From: an uncultured Lachnospiraceae bacterium
GTDB lineage: Bacteria; Bacillota; Clostridia; Lachnospirales; Lachnospiraceae
DNA length: 6,041 nt
NCBI GenBank assembly: GCA_910577445.1
Contig: CAJTMZ010000109.1
Coordinates: forward strand, 7,606 to 13,646
Reading direction: 5' to 3'
Shown here: piece by piece, positions 4,710 to 6,041 of the stretch
Layout: every line of letters begins with the position of its first letter
How positions within the stretch are numbered: position 1 is the stretch's first letter
Program-made: the position numbers and the translations under genes
The notes under the pieces: generated by a model
The model's input: only the letters and a program-made list of their open reading frames with translations
Database searches by the model: none
Told to the model about the DNA's origin: nothing

Positions 4710-6041
4710 ACAAATGCTTCAGCAGCCCTTCTATTCCTTCCTCTTCGTAAATCCCCTTATAGTACTTTACCTCATCACCAATCAAATCATCAATCACCCG
4801 CATGCCCAAAAGCTCCACCGGCGCTTTGTCGTCCGTCAAAAGATAACCGCCCTTTTCATAGGGAACCAGATTCTGCCTGACCCTGTCCATCATATTCGCC
4901 AGCTCTTCCTCTCTTTCTCCGCCCCCGCCGGCCTTTTCTTTCAGGCTTTCAATATTCCTGTCAGCCCTTGCAAGAATTTCTGCCGAATCCGACGCAAACA
5001 GCTCCCGATTGGTACCGCCCGACACGTCCACCGTATAGACGCTTCCAAAAACTTCCGCGATGGTATCGGAAAGGTACTGGTTAATATTACCCTCTTCCTG
5101 TCCCCGCATGTTCATATTCACCACCATCACGCCATCTTCCTTAAGATGCTCCTTCACCAGCGTAAAAAATTCCACCGAGGACATCTGAAAAGGAATCGTG
5201 ATATCCTGATAAGCGTCCACCATAATCACGTCATATTTTTTCTCATCCACATTCAGATAGGCGCGCCCGTCATAAGTCGTCACCAGAGTATCCTTTGGAA
5301 GTTCAAAATAATCATAAGAAAGCTGTGTGATTTTTTCATCAATTTCAACGCCCTCCGTTCGGACATTGTCAAAAAACCGGCGGCACTGCGTTGCATAAGT
5401 CCCGGTTCCCATGCCCAGAATCAGCGCGTCAAGCTCCCCCTCTTCCTCCACCCCCGCCATAAAGGGGGCCATCATGGCATAATCATAGTACATTCCCGTA
5501 AGCGCGTCCTCTTTTTTCAAAATAGACTGTACCCCGAAAAGCACATTGGTGGAGAGAATCACATCTTTTTCACTTTCCTTCACCTGCAGATAATTGTAAA
5601 CAGACTCCCCTTCATAGGCCAAATCCTTCTCCCAGAAAGCAAAGCTGCTCTGTCCGCCCAGCACACAGCAGCACACAAACGCTAAAAGCCCCGCCGCCGC
5701 TTTTCCGGTTCCTCTTTTATTGCTGGCAAAATAAATCAGCGCAAGCAAAAGAAGGATTCCCGCAAAAATCAGAAACGTAACGGAGGTTCCCACCGAAGGA
5801 ATCGTTACAAAAGTCGGCAGAAAGGTTCCGATAATACTGCCGATGGTATTGGCCGCCCCAAGCGCTCCTACCGTCTTGCCGCTGTCATTCAAATTGTCAA
5901 CACTGTACTTTGCCAGAGACGGCGTCACCGTTCCCAGCAAAAACAGCGGAAAAACAAAGATAACCATACAGGCCGCAAAGGCCGCCCATATCAGGAAATT
6001 CTGATTGACGGAAAAAATCAGCACCGCCGAAATCCCCAGAA
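4708..6041 (-). CDS. Membrane-fused spermidine-synthase-like protein, C-terminal part (partial)
   Basis: The frame is open to the window edge; codons beyond GTG 6024 continue as LGISA, so that GTG is internal and the true start lies outside. Residue numbers count from GTG 6024. Hydrophobic segments at about 12-34, 52-72, 78-100 and 108-122 are the last membrane helices of an MFS-like or transporter-like half. From about 135 a soluble spermidine-synthase/methyltransferase fold follows: GESVYNYLQV (139-148), the nucleotide loop LILGMGTGTYA (201-211), acidic VEID (226-229), YDGRAYL (251-257), MVDAYQDITIP (268-278), and C-terminal LTDDKAPVE (396-404). The fold suggests binding of S-adenosylmethionine or its decarboxylated form. 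The canonical catalytic DxxDP and GGGDG motifs are altered, so spermidine synthesis is doubtful. Such proteins are commonly labelled fused MFS/spermidine synthase, with no settled function. An acidic, Gly-rich linker (GGGGEREEE, 366-374) lies late in the protein. It converges on the flavodiiron gene. Confidence 0.88.
   Translation of the reverse strand, partial: LGISAVLIFSVNQNFLIWAAFAACMVIFVFPLFLLGTVTPSLAKYSVDNLNDSGKTVGALGAANTIGSIIGTFLPTFVTIPSVGTSVTFLIFAGILLLLALIYFASNKRGTGKAAAGLLAFVCCCVLGGQSSFAFWEKDLAYEGESVYNYLQVKESEKDVILSTNVLFGVQSILKKEDALTGMYYDYAMMAPFMAGVEEEGELDALILGMGTGTYATQCRRFFDNVRTEGVEIDEKITQLSYDYFELPKDTLVTTYDGRAYLNVDEKKYDVIMVDAYQDITIPFQMSSVEFFTLVKEHLKEDGVMVVNMNMRGQEEGNINQYLSDTIAEVFGSVYTVDVSGGTNRELFASDSAEILARADRNIESLKEKAGGGGEREEELANMMDRVRQNLVPYEKGGYLLTDDKAPVELLGMRVIDDLIGDEVKYYKGIYEEEGIEGLLKHL

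Noticed and set aside
4645..5685. Long plus-strand frame of 346 codons opposite the spermidine-synthase-like gene
   Set aside because: It is the complement of a well-supported coding frame with recognisable motifs. Its translation is His/Pro/Leu-rich without any domain, and it would begin inside the terminator.

Overview
The window looks like chromosome of an anaerobic, spore-forming Firmicute, most likely a Lachnospiraceae-type (Clostridium cluster XIVa) bacterium. This rests on the protein families and their sequence style, AGGAGG-type ribosome binding sites, a sigma-A promoter, T-tailed terminators, and an oxygen-detoxifying flavodiiron protein. It is an inference; no rRNA or marker gene is present.

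Layout. Positions 1-138 are non-coding: a GC-rich, hairpin-forming repeat (about 69% G+C over the first 100 bases) followed by a minus-strand terminator. Four minus-strand genes then form a probable transcription unit, read from right to left: a pyridoxal/pyridoxamine kinase (2441-3274), a cardiolipin synthase (791-2335), a 128-residue Cys-containing protein of unknown function (365-751), and a 47-residue Asn/Gln/Ser-rich protein (147-290). The unit ends at the terminator near 108-137. The 47-residue gene also has its own upstream match to the sporulation sigma-K consensus, inside the end of the preceding gene.

The only plus-strand gene is a class A flavodiiron protein (3461-4612). It diverges from the kinase across a 186-base AT-rich intergenic region that holds a good sigma-A promoter, a near-palindrome roughly midway between the two promoters, and further inverted repeats. 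At its 3' end it converges on a minus-strand gene (4708 to beyond 6041). That gene is cut by the window edge and encodes the C-terminal part of a membrane protein fused to a spermidine-synthase-like methyltransferase-fold domain. A bidirectional terminator with an unusually long, internally structured loop separates the two.

How the genes fit together. Flavodiiron protein, B6 salvage kinase and cardiolipin synthase suggest housekeeping for oxygen or NO defence, cofactor salvage and membrane lipids. Nothing in the sequence proves a joint pathway. No mobile element, CRISPR array, tRNA, rRNA or obvious defence system was seen. The least ordinary points are the small Asn-rich gene with its sigma-K-like promoter, the edge repeat, the symmetric divergent control region, the duplication over the kinase stop codon, and the non-canonical active site of the spermidine-synthase-like protein.
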